From the NCBI GenBank assembly GCA_038818725.1, contig JAWAYL010000010.1, positions 1 to 30,130 on the forward strand: a stretch of DNA of 30,130 nucleotides. The letters are read 5' to 3'. The notes under the pieces were generated by a model that saw only the letters and a list, made by a program, of their open reading frames with translations, searched no databases and was not told where the DNA came from. Below, in pieces: positions 7,240 through 15,031 of this stretch (the first letter of the stretch is position 1; every line of letters begins with the position of its first letter). A program made the translations under genes and the position numbers. The DNA is from JACIWB01 sp038818725. Lineage in GTDB: Archaea > Thermoplasmatota > E2 > UBA202 > JdFR-43.

Positions 7240-7761
7240 TCACCATGGGACATCCTTTAAACCTAATAAATATGCAATTATATTTGTTACTAAATGTAAA
7301 AAAGGCGTTAAAAATAAAAGAAATAATATATGGAGAAGAGTAAAATGGGCTAAAAACCAATCTTTATTTAAAATAAATGTTAAAAAAAATGCTCCAATCA
7401 AAAAATCAATTTGGTCAAGAACAGGCAATGGCTTTCCTCTTGCAATGCCTATCCTTCTCTTAAAAAAGCTTTTGGCAATATCTCCGAGAAGTGCCCCAAA
7501 TGAAAGAGATAAAAATATTAAAAAAGAAGAAAAGCCATAACCAAAAAGATTCCATATTTTATTCAGAATAATTCCTGAAATAACACCACAAATTATTCCG
7601 CCAGCGAGCCCGCGCCATGTTTTTCCTTCTCCAAAAATTGGTTTTCCACGCCATTTTTTACCAAAATCAATTGGTTTACCTCCTCCTAGCAAGACAGCAG
7701 ATGAATTTGCAATATAGGCAGGCAATATAAGCCAGATAGCTTCAACAAATATTTCAATCAT
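7240..7761 (-). CDS. carS: CDP-archaeol synthase
   Basis: This membrane enzyme transfers CMP from CTP to 2,3-di-O-geranylgeranylglyceryl phosphate, giving CDP-archaeol for ether-lipid synthesis. At 173 residues it is the normal size. Conserved segments are LPAYIANSSAVLLGGGKPID near the N-terminus, KPIFGEGKTWRGLAGG, and ARGKPLPVLDQIDFLIGA. Four to five hydrophobic segments are visible. ATG 7761 is preceded by AGGTGA. It overlaps the end of the DUF1614-RDD gene by 8 bp and its stop nearly touches the zinc-protein start, indicating one operon. Confidence 0.94.
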   Translation of the reverse strand: MIEIFVEAIWLILPAYIANSSAVLLGGGKPIDFGKKWRGKPIFGEGKTWRGLAGGIICGVISGIILNKIWNLFGYGFSSFLIFLSLSFGALLGDIAKSFFKRRIGIARGKPLPVLDQIDFLIGAFFLTFILNKDWFLAHFTLLHILFLLFLTPFLHLVTNIIAYLLGLKDVPW

Positions 7762-8776
7762 TTTTCACCTTTATAACAAATGTATCCGCAATAATATCTC
7801 CTATCCTTTGCTTTCTTTTGCTTAAATAAATTGAAATTATACTCCATATATAAAAACCAGCAAGGAGCTCTATATAGCGGAGGATGTTGCGAGTAAATAT
7901 ACTCATAAAATTTCTTCCCATTTCCTCATCTACAACTTCAATATCAACTATTGCCTTACCAACAGTTAAGCCAAAAATATATTCAAAAAAAATGAAGTAA
8001 ATAGTATGAACAATTAAAAAAAATCTCACAAAGGAAAAAATAAAATTTGATGAACCAATTGCAAGAAAGAATGAAAAACCGCAAACAATAAGGCAATCAA
8101 TAAGATATGAAATTACTCTTTCCTCAATTTTTGCATATTCCATTTCCTTTAAATAGTATTCTTTTTTTACCCCCCCTTTCTCCCTCTTTATAAATAAAAA
8201 GGAAATTAAAAAAGAGAGCATCGAAGCAATATATATCATATCAAAAATCCCAGCTCCTCCCATTGAGCCTGCAAAAGGATGAAGAAATAGCTCCGGCAAG
8301 CGAGCGAAGTCGCCACCTATTATTATCCCTAGAGTTGAGATTGCATATGCATATACTGGAGATGTGCTTTCCCTAAAATAAAATAGAAAAGAAATAATTG
8401 AGCCTGCGATGGGAGGAATTAGATAATATGGAAAATAGGAAACAACTCCTTCTTCTTTCACTTCAGTTACCATATATGTTAAAATTGAAATCAATGATAA
8501 ACCTAAAATTAATTTTAGAAAGGATATTCTTTTTTTATTGAGGAAATGAAGAGATAATATTATCGGAATAAGTCCTCCTCCTATGTTTAATGTAAGAAAG
8601 TAATCTTTATAAAAAAAGACTGGCAAATCAATAATCATTGTTGATGCGGAGCCAATTACAAGAAGAACAAGCTCTTTTTTTCCAAAATGCATCTCTTCGA
8701 AAGTTTTTCTATATCTAAAAAAAAGAAGGGTTAGTAAAAGCAATGTTATTATTGGAAATATAATAATTTTAAGCAC
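7754..8776 (-). CDS. DUF1614 membrane domain fused to an RDD domain
   Basis: This is a polytopic membrane protein. Residues up to about 200 match DUF1614-type sequences (DLPVFFYKDYFLTLNIGG, PPIAGSIISFLF, GGDFARLPELFLHPFAGSMGGAGIFD) with about seven hydrophobic segments. A charged loop follows, then an RDD domain with ERVISYLIDCLIV, GLTVGKAIVDIEVVDEE and KRKQRIGDIIADTFVIK. I placed the start at GTG 8776; TTG 8794 in the same frame is the alternative, and neither has a clear ribosome-binding site. It is upstream of and overlaps carS, so a role in the membrane or cell envelope is plausible. The function of both domains is unknown. Confidence 0.8.
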   Translation of the reverse strand: MLKIIIFPIITLLLLTLLFFRYRKTFEEMHFGKKELVLLVIGSASTMIIDLPVFFYKDYFLTLNIGGGLIPIILSLHFLNKKRISFLKLILGLSLISILTYMVTEVKEEGVVSYFPYYLIPPIAGSIISFLFYFRESTSPVYAYAISTLGIIIGGDFARLPELFLHPFAGSMGGAGIFDMIYIASMLSFLISFLFIKREKGGVKKEYYLKEMEYAKIEERVISYLIDCLIVCGFSFFLAIGSSNFIFSFVRFFLIVHTIYFIFFEYIFGLTVGKAIVDIEVVDEEMGRNFMSIFTRNILRYIELLAGFYIWSIISIYLSKRKQRIGDIIADTFVIKVKND

Positions 8777-8794
8777 ATAATTATAGCATATCAA

Positions 8795-9096
8795 TTAAAA
8801 AATTTTTGGAAATATCAGTATTTCCGAAAGTGAAAATTTAGAAAAAAATATCGAGGCAAATCCCCAAATTATGAAATTGAAAAGGGAGATAAATTTTTAG
8901 CTTCTCTCCTATCTTTCAATTAAGATATCCAGAAAATGGCGATTAAAGAAAAATATCAAATAAAAACATTGCAGATACTTTTTATGAGAGATTAAAGAAG
9001 AAAAGCATGCAAGAAAGATTTAATTGAAGATGATAATAAGAATTTTCTCCAAAATTGTTGTAAATGGCTTACAAAATCAATTTATTATCGAATATT
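8795..9096. other. Non-coding gap with hairpin and ORF remnant
   Basis: This 300-bp stretch has no intact gene. It holds a strong hairpin at 8803-8830 and an imperfect inverted repeat near 8876-8920. At 8936-9096 there is a plus-strand stretch that reads as short protein-like pieces broken by stops. One frame begins MAIKEKYQIKTLQILFMRD then TAA at 8993; another contains NIADTFYERLKKKSMQERFN. This looks like a decayed gene of unknown identity. Confidence 0.4.
8803..8830. repeat. 12-bp hairpin, TCAG loop
   Basis: Bases 8803-8814 pair with 8819-8830 around the loop TCAG. The inner 7 bp (GGAAATA/TATTTCC) are perfect and the outer 5 bp include two G-T pairs. The outer G-T pairs favour a plus-strand transcript. 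It lies just upstream of the DUF1614-RDD gene. Confidence 0.5.
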
Positions 9097-9339
9097 TTAT
9101 TCTTTAAATTTCTCAATTTCCTTTTTAAGTCTTTTATGGAACTTTCTTTCCCTTAAATAATTACTTAAAGTTTTTCCTGTATAGGAGACGAGGATTAAAA
9201 TTGATGCAAGTAAAGCATAAATTGCTATTATAAGAAGGAAAATCCTATGGAAATAAATTAGATAAAAAAATAAAAATAATGAAACTGTAATAAGAGAGAT
9301 TGGTATTAAATGCTTTTTTGCAAACTCTTCAATATCCAC
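9097..9339 (-). CDS. Small two-helix membrane protein
   Basis: An 80-residue hypothetical protein that I do not recognise. It has a short acidic N-terminus (MDIEEFAKKHL), two hydrophobic helices at about 12-29 and 31-53, then a strongly basic/acidic C-terminal helix (YLRERKFHKRLKKEIEKFKE) that should lie in the cytoplasm by the positive-inside rule. It is divergent from the sugar nucleotidyltransferase with 46 bp between the start codons. Upstream on its own strand there is no other gene. Confidence 0.65.
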   Translation of the reverse strand: MDIEEFAKKHLIPISLITVSLFLFFYLIYFHRIFLLIIAIYALLASILILVSYTGKTLSNYLRERKFHKRLKKEIEKFKE

Positions 9340-9357
9340 AACTGTGAATAAAATAAA

Positions 9358-9366
9358 TTATAAATA
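9358..9366 (+). promoter_or_regulatory. TATA box, leaderless nucleotidyltransferase start
   Basis: TTATAAATA is centred about 24 bp before ATG 9386, so transcription should start at or next to the start codon. This supports ATG 9386 over the upstream ATG at 9344, which precedes the TATA box. Confidence 0.55.
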
Positions 9367-9385
9367 TTATTTTCTTTATTTTTTC

Positions 9386-10399
9386 ATGCAAGCAATAATA
9401 TTAGCAGGAGGATATGGAACAAGGTTAGCTCCATTAACTTATACGACACCAAAGCCACTTCTGCCTTTGTTAAATAAGCCAATGATTGATTATATAATAA
9501 ATTCTCTCCCAAAAGAAAGTGAAATTATTATTGCTTCAAATTATAAAAACAACAAAATAAAAAAATATCTTGAAGAAAAGGGTGTAAAAGCAATTTTAAA
9601 TAAGGAAAATAAGCCTCTTGGAACAGGTGGGGCGGTAAAAAATGCAGAAAAATTCATTGATGGAACATTTCTAGTAATAAATAGTGATATAATATCTTCG
9701 CTTAACATTAGAAAACTAATCAGCTATCATGAAAAGAAAAAATCTTTCATAACAATTTCTCTTTGGAAAGTAGAAAATGTTGAGGAATTTGGAGTAGTTG
9801 ATCTCTCGCCAGATGGAAAGATAAAAAAATTTGTTGAAAAACCAGCCCGCGAGGATGCGCCATCCAATCTTATAAATGCTGGCACATATTGCATGGACTA
9901 TGAAGTGCTTGATTATATTGAGGAAAATAAATTTGTATCAATGGAAAAGGAAATATTTCCTAAAGTTATAGAGGAAGGAAGGGCATTTTATGGATATCTT
10001 TTTGATGGATATTGGATGGATATTGGAAAAAGAGAGAGCTATTTAGAGGCGACAAAATTTTTACTCATGAAAAATAATTTAAATTATTTATGTGGAGATA
10101 ACTGCGATATAGAAGGTATTATTAAATATTCTACCATTGGAAATAATTGCTCAATTGGAAAAAATTCAATTGTTAATGGAAGCATCATTTATGATAATTG
10201 TTTTATAGGAAAAAATGTTGAGATAAAAAATTCCATAATTGCAAAGAATTGTATAATAAGCGATGGAGTAAAGCTAAAAAATGTTGTTGTTGGAGAAAAA
10301 GAAAAAGTAAATGAGAGCATGGAGCACAAAAAAGTATGGAGCAAGCCGTTGCCTAGAGGATATCCAAAGGAGCAGATTGGAAATCCTTGCAGGAAATAG
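9386..10399 (+). CDS. Sugar-1-phosphate nucleotidyltransferase with left-handed beta-helix tail
   Basis: This enzyme makes an NDP-sugar from NTP and a sugar 1-phosphate (GMPP/RmlA superfamily), feeding glycosylation or polysaccharide synthesis. ATG 9386 starts directly at the catalytic motif MQAIILAGGYGTRLAPLT; TPKPLLP follows. GTGGAVKNA, the metal-binding NSD (VINSDI) and VEKP are also visible. The last third carries hexapeptide repeats (IGNNCSIGKNSIVNGSIIYD and onward), as in mannose-1-phosphate guanylyltransferase-like proteins. Length is 337 residues. Base and sugar specificity cannot be told from sequence alone. The 3' 47 bp overlap the convergent beta-propeller gene, an unusually long overlap discussed under findings. 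Confidence 0.9.
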   Translation: MQAIILAGGYGTRLAPLTYTTPKPLLPLLNKPMIDYIINSLPKESEIIIASNYKNNKIKKYLEEKGVKAILNKENKPLGTGGAVKNAEKFIDGTFLVINSDIISSLNIRKLISYHEKKKSFITISLWKVENVEEFGVVDLSPDGKIKKFVEKPAREDAPSNLINAGTYCMDYEVLDYIEENKFVSMEKEIFPKVIEEGRAFYGYLFDGYWMDIGKRESYLEATKFLLMKNNLNYLCGDNCDIEGIIKYSTIGNNCSIGKNSIVNGSIIYDNCFIGKNVEIKNSIIAKNCIISDGVKLKNVVVGEKEKVNESMEHKKVWSKPLPRGYPKEQIGNPCRK

Positions 10400-11531
10400 G
10401 TATTATCTCCCTTCCAAAAATATTTATTTTATCATAGAAAGAAATTATTTCTAAAGATTTTTTTCCCTCAAGATTGCATTTTAAAATTAAAATATCTTTT
10501 CCTCCTTCACCATAACTTTCAGTATAGCCAGCAATGTATATTCTTTCATTTTCAATATCCATTCCTTTTAAGCAATCATCCTTTTTTCCACCCCATTTTT
10601 TTAACCATGCAAAATTTTCATTTTTATATTTAACCAATGATAAATCCCCCTCGCTTATTCCACCTGAATAAAAAGAATCGCTATATACTTTTACTGAAAA
10701 TGAGCTATCATTTTCTTTACCCCATCTTCTATCAAATAATAGCTCGCCATCCATATTATATTTTATCACGAAAGAATTTGGAAAATATGAGGATGTATAT
10801 CCAGCTATATATATTCCATCAGAAATATCTATTGAGTTACCAAAATCATCTTCGCTACCACCCCATGTTTTAAAAAAGATTAAATTTCCATTAATATCAA
10901 ATTTCATAAGAATAACATCTTTTCCACCAACTGAATAAGTAGTTGTATATCCAGTTATATATATTCCATCCGCTACATAAATATCATAAGCTTCTTCATC
11001 TTTATTTCCTCCCCATGTTTTTACCCATATAATATTCCCATCGATATCGTACTTTAATATAAAAACTCTTTTTGATAATGCTCCTGTTGTTGTCCCACAT
11101 ATATAAATTTTATTCTCATATACATCAATTCCATATGCTATATCATTTCCAATACCTCCCCATCTTTTAATCCATGAAATATTGCCTTTTTCATCTATTT
11201 TTGCAATAAAAGCATCTTTATTATCTATTCCAATTTCTCCTGTTAAATAAATATAACCATTATAAAACTTTAAATCATTTGCAACATAGGTATCTGAAAT
11301 TGTAACATTCCAGATAAGCTTTCCATCGATATCAAACTTAAGCAATATTCCTTTTCCATTACTTGAGCCAGCTACATATATTGATTCATTCACCACATCT
11401 ATAGATGTTGCAAAATCATCTTCGCTACTTCCCCAGGTTTTATACCATATTGGCTTTATTTTTTCATCTCCTGCAAATGAGGGCGAGGAAAGAATTAAAA
11501 TCATTATCGCTAAAGAAATTATTTTTTTCAT
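10353..11531 (-). CDS. Secreted SBBP-type 7-blade beta-propeller, C-terminal module truncated
   Basis: A signal peptide (residues 1-20, SSPSFAG cleavage region) is followed by seven repeats with the SBBP pattern. Six show WG-x-x-x-D/E-D-x-x-x-x-I-D-V (for example KTWGGSEDDFGNSIDI), and blade 2 is degenerate. Each blade ends in YIAGYT-like and GKDILILK-like strands. The C-terminus starts the Ig-like module seen in three other proteins here (KINIFGREIIPI) but stops after about a quarter of it, exactly where the convergent gene's stop codon lies. The final residues SCKDFQSAPLDIL are antisense to that gene. It is presumably a cell-surface protein; ligand unknown. TATTTAAA at 11552-11559 is 25 bp from ATG, so the gene looks leaderless. 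Confidence 0.85.
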   Translation of the reverse strand: MKKIISLAIMILILSSPSFAGDEKIKPIWYKTWGSSEDDFATSIDVVNESIYVAGSSNGKGILLKFDIDGKLIWNVTISDTYVANDLKFYNGYIYLTGEIGIDNKDAFIAKIDEKGNISWIKRWGGIGNDIAYGIDVYENKIYICGTTTGALSKRVFILKYDIDGNIIWVKTWGGNKDEEAYDIYVADGIYITGYTTTYSVGGKDVILMKFDINGNLIFFKTWGGSEDDFGNSIDISDGIYIAGYTSSYFPNSFVIKYNMDGELLFDRRWGKENDSSFSVKVYSDSFYSGGISEGDLSLVKYKNENFAWLKKWGGKKDDCLKGMDIENERIYIAGYTESYGEGGKDILILKCNLEGKKSLEIISFYDKINIFGREIIPISCKDFQSAPLDIL

Positions 11532-11551
11532 ATCATAAATTTTATTTCAGG

Positions 11552-11589
11552 TATTTAAAGCTATTCTTCCTAAAACTTAGATTTATATA
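11552..11589. promoter_or_regulatory. Divergent TATA boxes for the propeller and transporter genes
   Basis: On the minus strand TTTAAATA (11552-11559) is about 25 bp from ATG 11531. On the plus strand TTTATATA (11582-11589) is about 25 bp from ATG 11611. Both genes should be transcribed leaderless from this 79-bp intergenic region. Confidence 0.55.
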
Positions 11590-11610
11590 CCTCTTAGAAA
11601 TAATCCTAAC

Positions 11611-13014
11611 ATGTCAAAAAAGAATAATGGAAAAGATTTCATAATATTCTTTTTAATTATAGCCCTTTTTTCATCGATTTTATTCTTTTTGCTAAATAAC
11701 ACAAAGCAATTTATAGCAGGAGTTATTTTTATAACATCTATACTTGCTTCCCTATTTTTCTGGCGATTTAGAGTTGGAATAGTTGCAATGGGCTTAACTT
11801 TACTTATTTTAACAGGAACAATAGATATAGAAACATCTTTAAAATTTATGAATTTTGATGTAATAATATTCCTTATTGGAATGATGGTTCTTGTTGCAAT
11901 GTTAAGAGATGTTGGATTTTTTTCCTGGATTGGAATAAGATTGAATAAATTTGCAAAATTCAATGCAAAAAATCTTTTGGTTATAATTCTTTCTCTTTCA
12001 GCTGTTATGGCAGCTCTTGTAGATGAAGTTACATCAATCCTTTTTATCTCAACCTTAATAATATCAATATGTGATTACTACAAGGTTAACCCAGTTAAAT
12101 ATCTCATATCAGCCATATTTGCAACAAATATAGGAAGCTCATGGACTGTTCTTGGAAATCCAATAGGCGTGATTATAGCCATGCGTGCGAGCTTAACTTT
12201 TGAAGATTTTATAAGATAGGCATTGCCTGTGGGGCTGGCCTCGCTTGCGATTTTAATTTTCCTTATGCTTTTAATTTTAAGAAAGGATATAAAAGTTTTT
12301 CAACAGAATATAGATAAAAAAATAAAGGAAGAGAATTTGAAATCAATTGAGGAAATTGTTGAAACAGTTGATAAAACAATAGATAAGAAGGCTCTCAAAA
12401 TAGGAATTGCAATTTTCTTTTCCGTTATTTTCCTTATCTCAATCCATGCAAGAATAGAAAATATCCTCAACCTCGAAAAAAACACCTTCCTTATAATTGC
12501 CCCAATTGCGGGCGCAGGCGTTGCAATGACGTGGCGCAGGGAGAGAGCGCAAAAATATATTGAAAGAGTTGACTGGTGGAATCTTGTTTTTTTCATTTTT
12601 CTTTTCTCTATAGCTGGTTGCATCTCTTATGTAGGGCTTTCTGATAGAGTGGCTAATTCAATTGCAAGTTATTCAAAATCTCTTCCTCTTATGGTTATAT
12701 TAATATCTCTAATTAGCGCATTCGCCTCTTCAATGATAGATAATGTTGTTCTTGTCACATCTTTTATACCAATAATATCATCACTTGCAAATTCTGGCAT
12801 AAATGTCTTTCCTTTATGGTGGGCTCTTCTTTATGGAGGATGTTATGGTGGAAATATAACTCAAATTGGCTCAACAGCAAATATTGTTGCAATTGGAGTG
12901 TTAGAAAAAAGAAAGCATCACTATATAAAAGCAAAAGAATGGATTCCTCTTGGCTTAATTGCAGGAATTGTTCCAACAATTGTTGGCTTAATTTTTCTAC
13001 TTGTGCAAATTTAA
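11611..13014 (+). pseudogene. ArsB/NhaD-type ion transporter interrupted by in-frame TAG
   Basis: This is a 12-or-so-helix membrane transporter of the ion transporter superfamily (ArsB/NhaD/SLC13-like permeases). It is split into two parts of the same frame: 11611-12216 (202 codons) and 12220-13014, separated by TAG at 12217-12219. The N-terminal part has the family motifs FLIGMMVLVAMLRDVGFFSW, ALVDEVTSILFIS and NIGSSWTVLGNPIGVIIA. The C-terminal part has SMIDNVVLVTSFIPIIS and GGNITQIGSTANIVAIG. Both substrate-binding halves are intact and no base is lost, so one codon change explains the break. The expected residue is Trp (TGG to TAG). TTG at 12223 could restart translation, but there is no ribosome-binding site. 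Na+/H+ or anion substrate cannot be assigned. Confidence 0.82.
12217..12219 (+). other. In-frame amber codon inside the transporter
   Basis: TAG sits between TFEDFIR and ALPVGLASL with the frame unchanged on both sides. Family sequences as I recall them have RWALP here, which would need TGG. At least five other genes in the window use TAG as their real stop, including the radical SAM gene, the nucleotidyltransferase, the DUF1724 gene and pyrK. Confidence 0.85.
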
Positions 13015-13038
13015 TATATCACTAAAATATTTGGCTCT

Positions 13039-13491
13039 GTGAAAGAAATATTTAATGAATTAATTAAAGAAATAGAGGCAATTGTATCTTTGCCATTGGA
13101 TATAAATAGCAAGCTCGAAAAAATATGCATTTTATTGAAAGAAAAAATTCACTATTACAATTGGGTTGGTTTTTACTTTGCAAAAGATGGAAATCTTATC
13201 CTTGGCCCGTTTTGTGGCGATGATACGGAGCATAAAATAATTCCTTTTGGAAAAGGCATATGTGGGCAAGCTGCGGAGAGCAAAAAATCTTTAATTGTTC
13301 AGGATGTAACAAAAGAGAAAAATTATCTTGCATGCAGTAAAAAGGTTAAAGCGGAAATAGTTATTCCAATTATCAGGAAAGGAAAATTTTTAGGAGAAAT
13401 TGATATAGATAGCCACTATCTTTCTCCTTTCAGCAAAAATGATAAAGAATTTCTTGAAGAAGTATGCAGAATTGTTGCAAAAATTATTTAA
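13039..13491 (+). CDS. GAF-domain protein, free methionine-(R)-sulfoxide reductase-like
   Basis: A 150-residue single GAF domain that resembles fRMsr (MsrC), which reduces free methionine-(R)-sulfoxide in the cytoplasm. NWVGFYFAKDGNLILGPFCG, GKGICGQAAESKKSLIVQDV and the terminal GEIDIDSH segment fit that family. Cys75 and Cys99 are 24 apart, the same spacing as Cys94 and Cys118 of the E. coli enzyme. The position of the third family cysteine (E. coli Cys84) is His65; a different cysteine occurs at 59. Activity is therefore uncertain, and a ligand-sensing GAF role is possible. The start is GTG 13039, 24 bp after the transporter stop. Confidence 0.8.
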   Translation: MKEIFNELIKEIEAIVSLPLDINSKLEKICILLKEKIHYYNWVGFYFAKDGNLILGPFCGDDTEHKIIPFGKGICGQAAESKKSLIVQDVTKEKNYLACSKKVKAEIVIPIIRKGKFLGEIDIDSHYLSPFSKNDKEFLEEVCRIVAKII

Positions 13492-13502
13492 AAATCATTT
13501 TT

Positions 13503-13568
13503 ATGGAAGAAGAAAGTCTTGATTTTGGGATTCTTGAAAGCCATAAAAGCCATAAAAGCAAAAAATAA
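13503..13568 (+). CDS. Possible 21-codon ORF with SHK repeats
   Basis: ATG 13503 to TAA 13566-13568 gives a peptide starting MEEESLDFGILE and ending with two SHK units, encoded by a tandem AAAGCCATA-type DNA repeat. It sits in the 100-bp spacer before the membrane-anchored protein. It is too short to judge; I list it because the spacer holds nothing else except A/T-rich sequence. Confidence 0.15.
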   Translation: MEEESLDFGILESHKSHKSKK

Positions 13569-13591
13569 ATAATAATGAGAAATTAAAAATA

Positions 13592-15031
13592 ATGATAAAA
13601 ATACATGCAAAATTATATTTGCTCCTCTCTTTTTTAATATTGATAACATTCTCTTTTTCGGTATCCAGCGAGTATTTGACATGGAAAAATGTTAAAGAAT
13701 TTTCCTTGCAACACGGTTATGAAGCACTTGTAGTAAATTATTACATTCAGTCAGCGCATAAAAGCGATGTGCTTGATAAAAATCAGTTTGAGTGCACCGA
13801 CTATCTTACATCTATCTGGATTTATTTACTGGATTTCACCTCAGAGGTATCTTTGGAAAAATTGATTATTACTTCCCCGAGTAATAAAGTGGAAGAATTT
13901 TTTTTAAAGGAGGAAAAACCTAACCTTAATATAAAAAAGAGTTATGTAGCTACTACTCTTTATTATTCTCCTTTTTCCTTAAATGAGGAAGGGATTTGGA
14001 AAATCCAAATAGAGACAAATAAAACCGCCTCTATTTATGAGTATGATGGTCCGATATATGAATTCAATGAAAAAAGCGAAGTAAAACCGATAAAAACTAT
14101 AGAAGTTTTATCACCTTCTGCTGTTCAGCAATTAAGAAATGCAAAAGCTAGTGAAAAACTTTTAGAATGGCAAAAACGAGCTACTTTTGGAATTTTATTT
14201 TCAGCGATATTCACGGCAGGTATGGCATTTTTCACCGCATGGATGGCGAAAGCAACTCGACAAACTATTCTTGAGACTAAAAAAGAAAGAAAAAGAGAAG
14301 CAATGAAGCGAGTTGTAGCATGTGTAATAAGAGAGGAGGCCCGTCCATTATTTGAATCTCGGCTAGAAAATATTTTAAAGGAAATAACAGAGAAGAAAAT
14401 AATAGAAGAGATAGGAGAAGAACCAAAAATTCTTTTTTCTTCTCCCTCCGAACCATGCTGGAAAGATTTTAAAAGAGAATATCCCAAATTATTTGAGAAA
14501 ATTTGGAATACGATCGAAAAGATAAAAGATTACCAAACAAAACAACGAGAAAGTAGGGAAAAAGTTGAGGAGATACTAAAAGAGAAAATAAAAGGATTAT
14601 CACAATTTCCTCCTTCACAACCTTTTGAAGATTGGTTCGAGGAGAGATACTCTTATTTAGAAGAGTGGATATTGCATAATGGTAATTATTCTTGGGACGA
14701 ATGGATACGGAAACCTTTCTCCTCTTTATCCGGTTCTCTCGGATGGAGACCAGTGCCCCCTAAGATAGATGAGTTTACAGAAAAATTAACTCTAGAACAT
14801 GGAAAAGAACTTCTTAAGATAAGAGAGGAAGAACCACTCAACTCAATGATCAATGAATTGGTTAAGATCGCAGAAGAAATAGGAAAGAATTTTTCTTCGG
14901 TAAGAGAAGAAATCAAGAATGCGGAAGAAAAAATAATGCGAGAATATGATATAACAGATTATGAGCTAGAAAATATTAATTGTCCTGAGAGAAAATACTT
15001 ACAAAAAGGTGAATGGATAACCATTCATTAA
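13592..15031 (+). CDS. Unrecognised membrane-anchored protein with large charged cytoplasmic domain
   Basis: 479 residues, not recognised. A signal peptide or anchor lies at 6-26. A predicted extracellular region of about 170 residues has an Ig-like look (SIWIYLLDF, GIWKIQIE). A transmembrane helix follows at about 198-219 (ILFSAIFTAGMAFFTAWMAK). It runs into ATRQTILETKKERKRE, a pattern common just after the helix in many uncharacterised single-pass proteins. Residues 235-479 are a highly charged, Trp-containing, probably helical cytoplasmic domain with coiled-coil potential. Codon use differs from its neighbours (CGA, CGG and ACC appear more often), which could mean transfer. The stop overlaps the convergent propeller gene by 4 bp. 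Signal transduction across the membrane is a guess from topology only. Confidence 0.75.
   Translation: MIKIHAKLYLLLSFLILITFSFSVSSEYLTWKNVKEFSLQHGYEALVVNYYIQSAHKSDVLDKNQFECTDYLTSIWIYLLDFTSEVSLEKLIITSPSNKVEEFFLKEEKPNLNIKKSYVATTLYYSPFSLNEEGIWKIQIETNKTASIYEYDGPIYEFNEKSEVKPIKTIEVLSPSAVQQLRNAKASEKLLEWQKRATFGILFSAIFTAGMAFFTAWMAKATRQTILETKKERKREAMKRVVACVIREEARPLFESRLENILKEITEKKIIEEIGEEPKILFSSPSEPCWKDFKREYPKLFEKIWNTIEKIKDYQTKQRESREKVEEILKEKIKGLSQFPPSQPFEDWFEERYSYLEEWILHNGNYSWDEWIRKPFSSLSGSLGWRPVPPKIDEFTEKLTLEHGKELLKIREEEPLNSMINELVKIAEEIGKNFSSVREEIKNAEEKIMREYDITDYELENINCPERKYLQKGEWITIH

Noticed and set aside
12217..12219. Genome-wide reading of TAG as pyrrolysine
   Set aside because: Several genes in the window (radical SAM, nucleotidyltransferase, SBBP propeller, DUF1724, pyrK) end in TAG at sensible C-termini, so TAG is used as stop.
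13520..13570. Tandem AAAGCCATA repeats as an attachment or regulatory site
   Set aside because: Only two to three short units are present, with no matching copy elsewhere and no mobile genes nearby.
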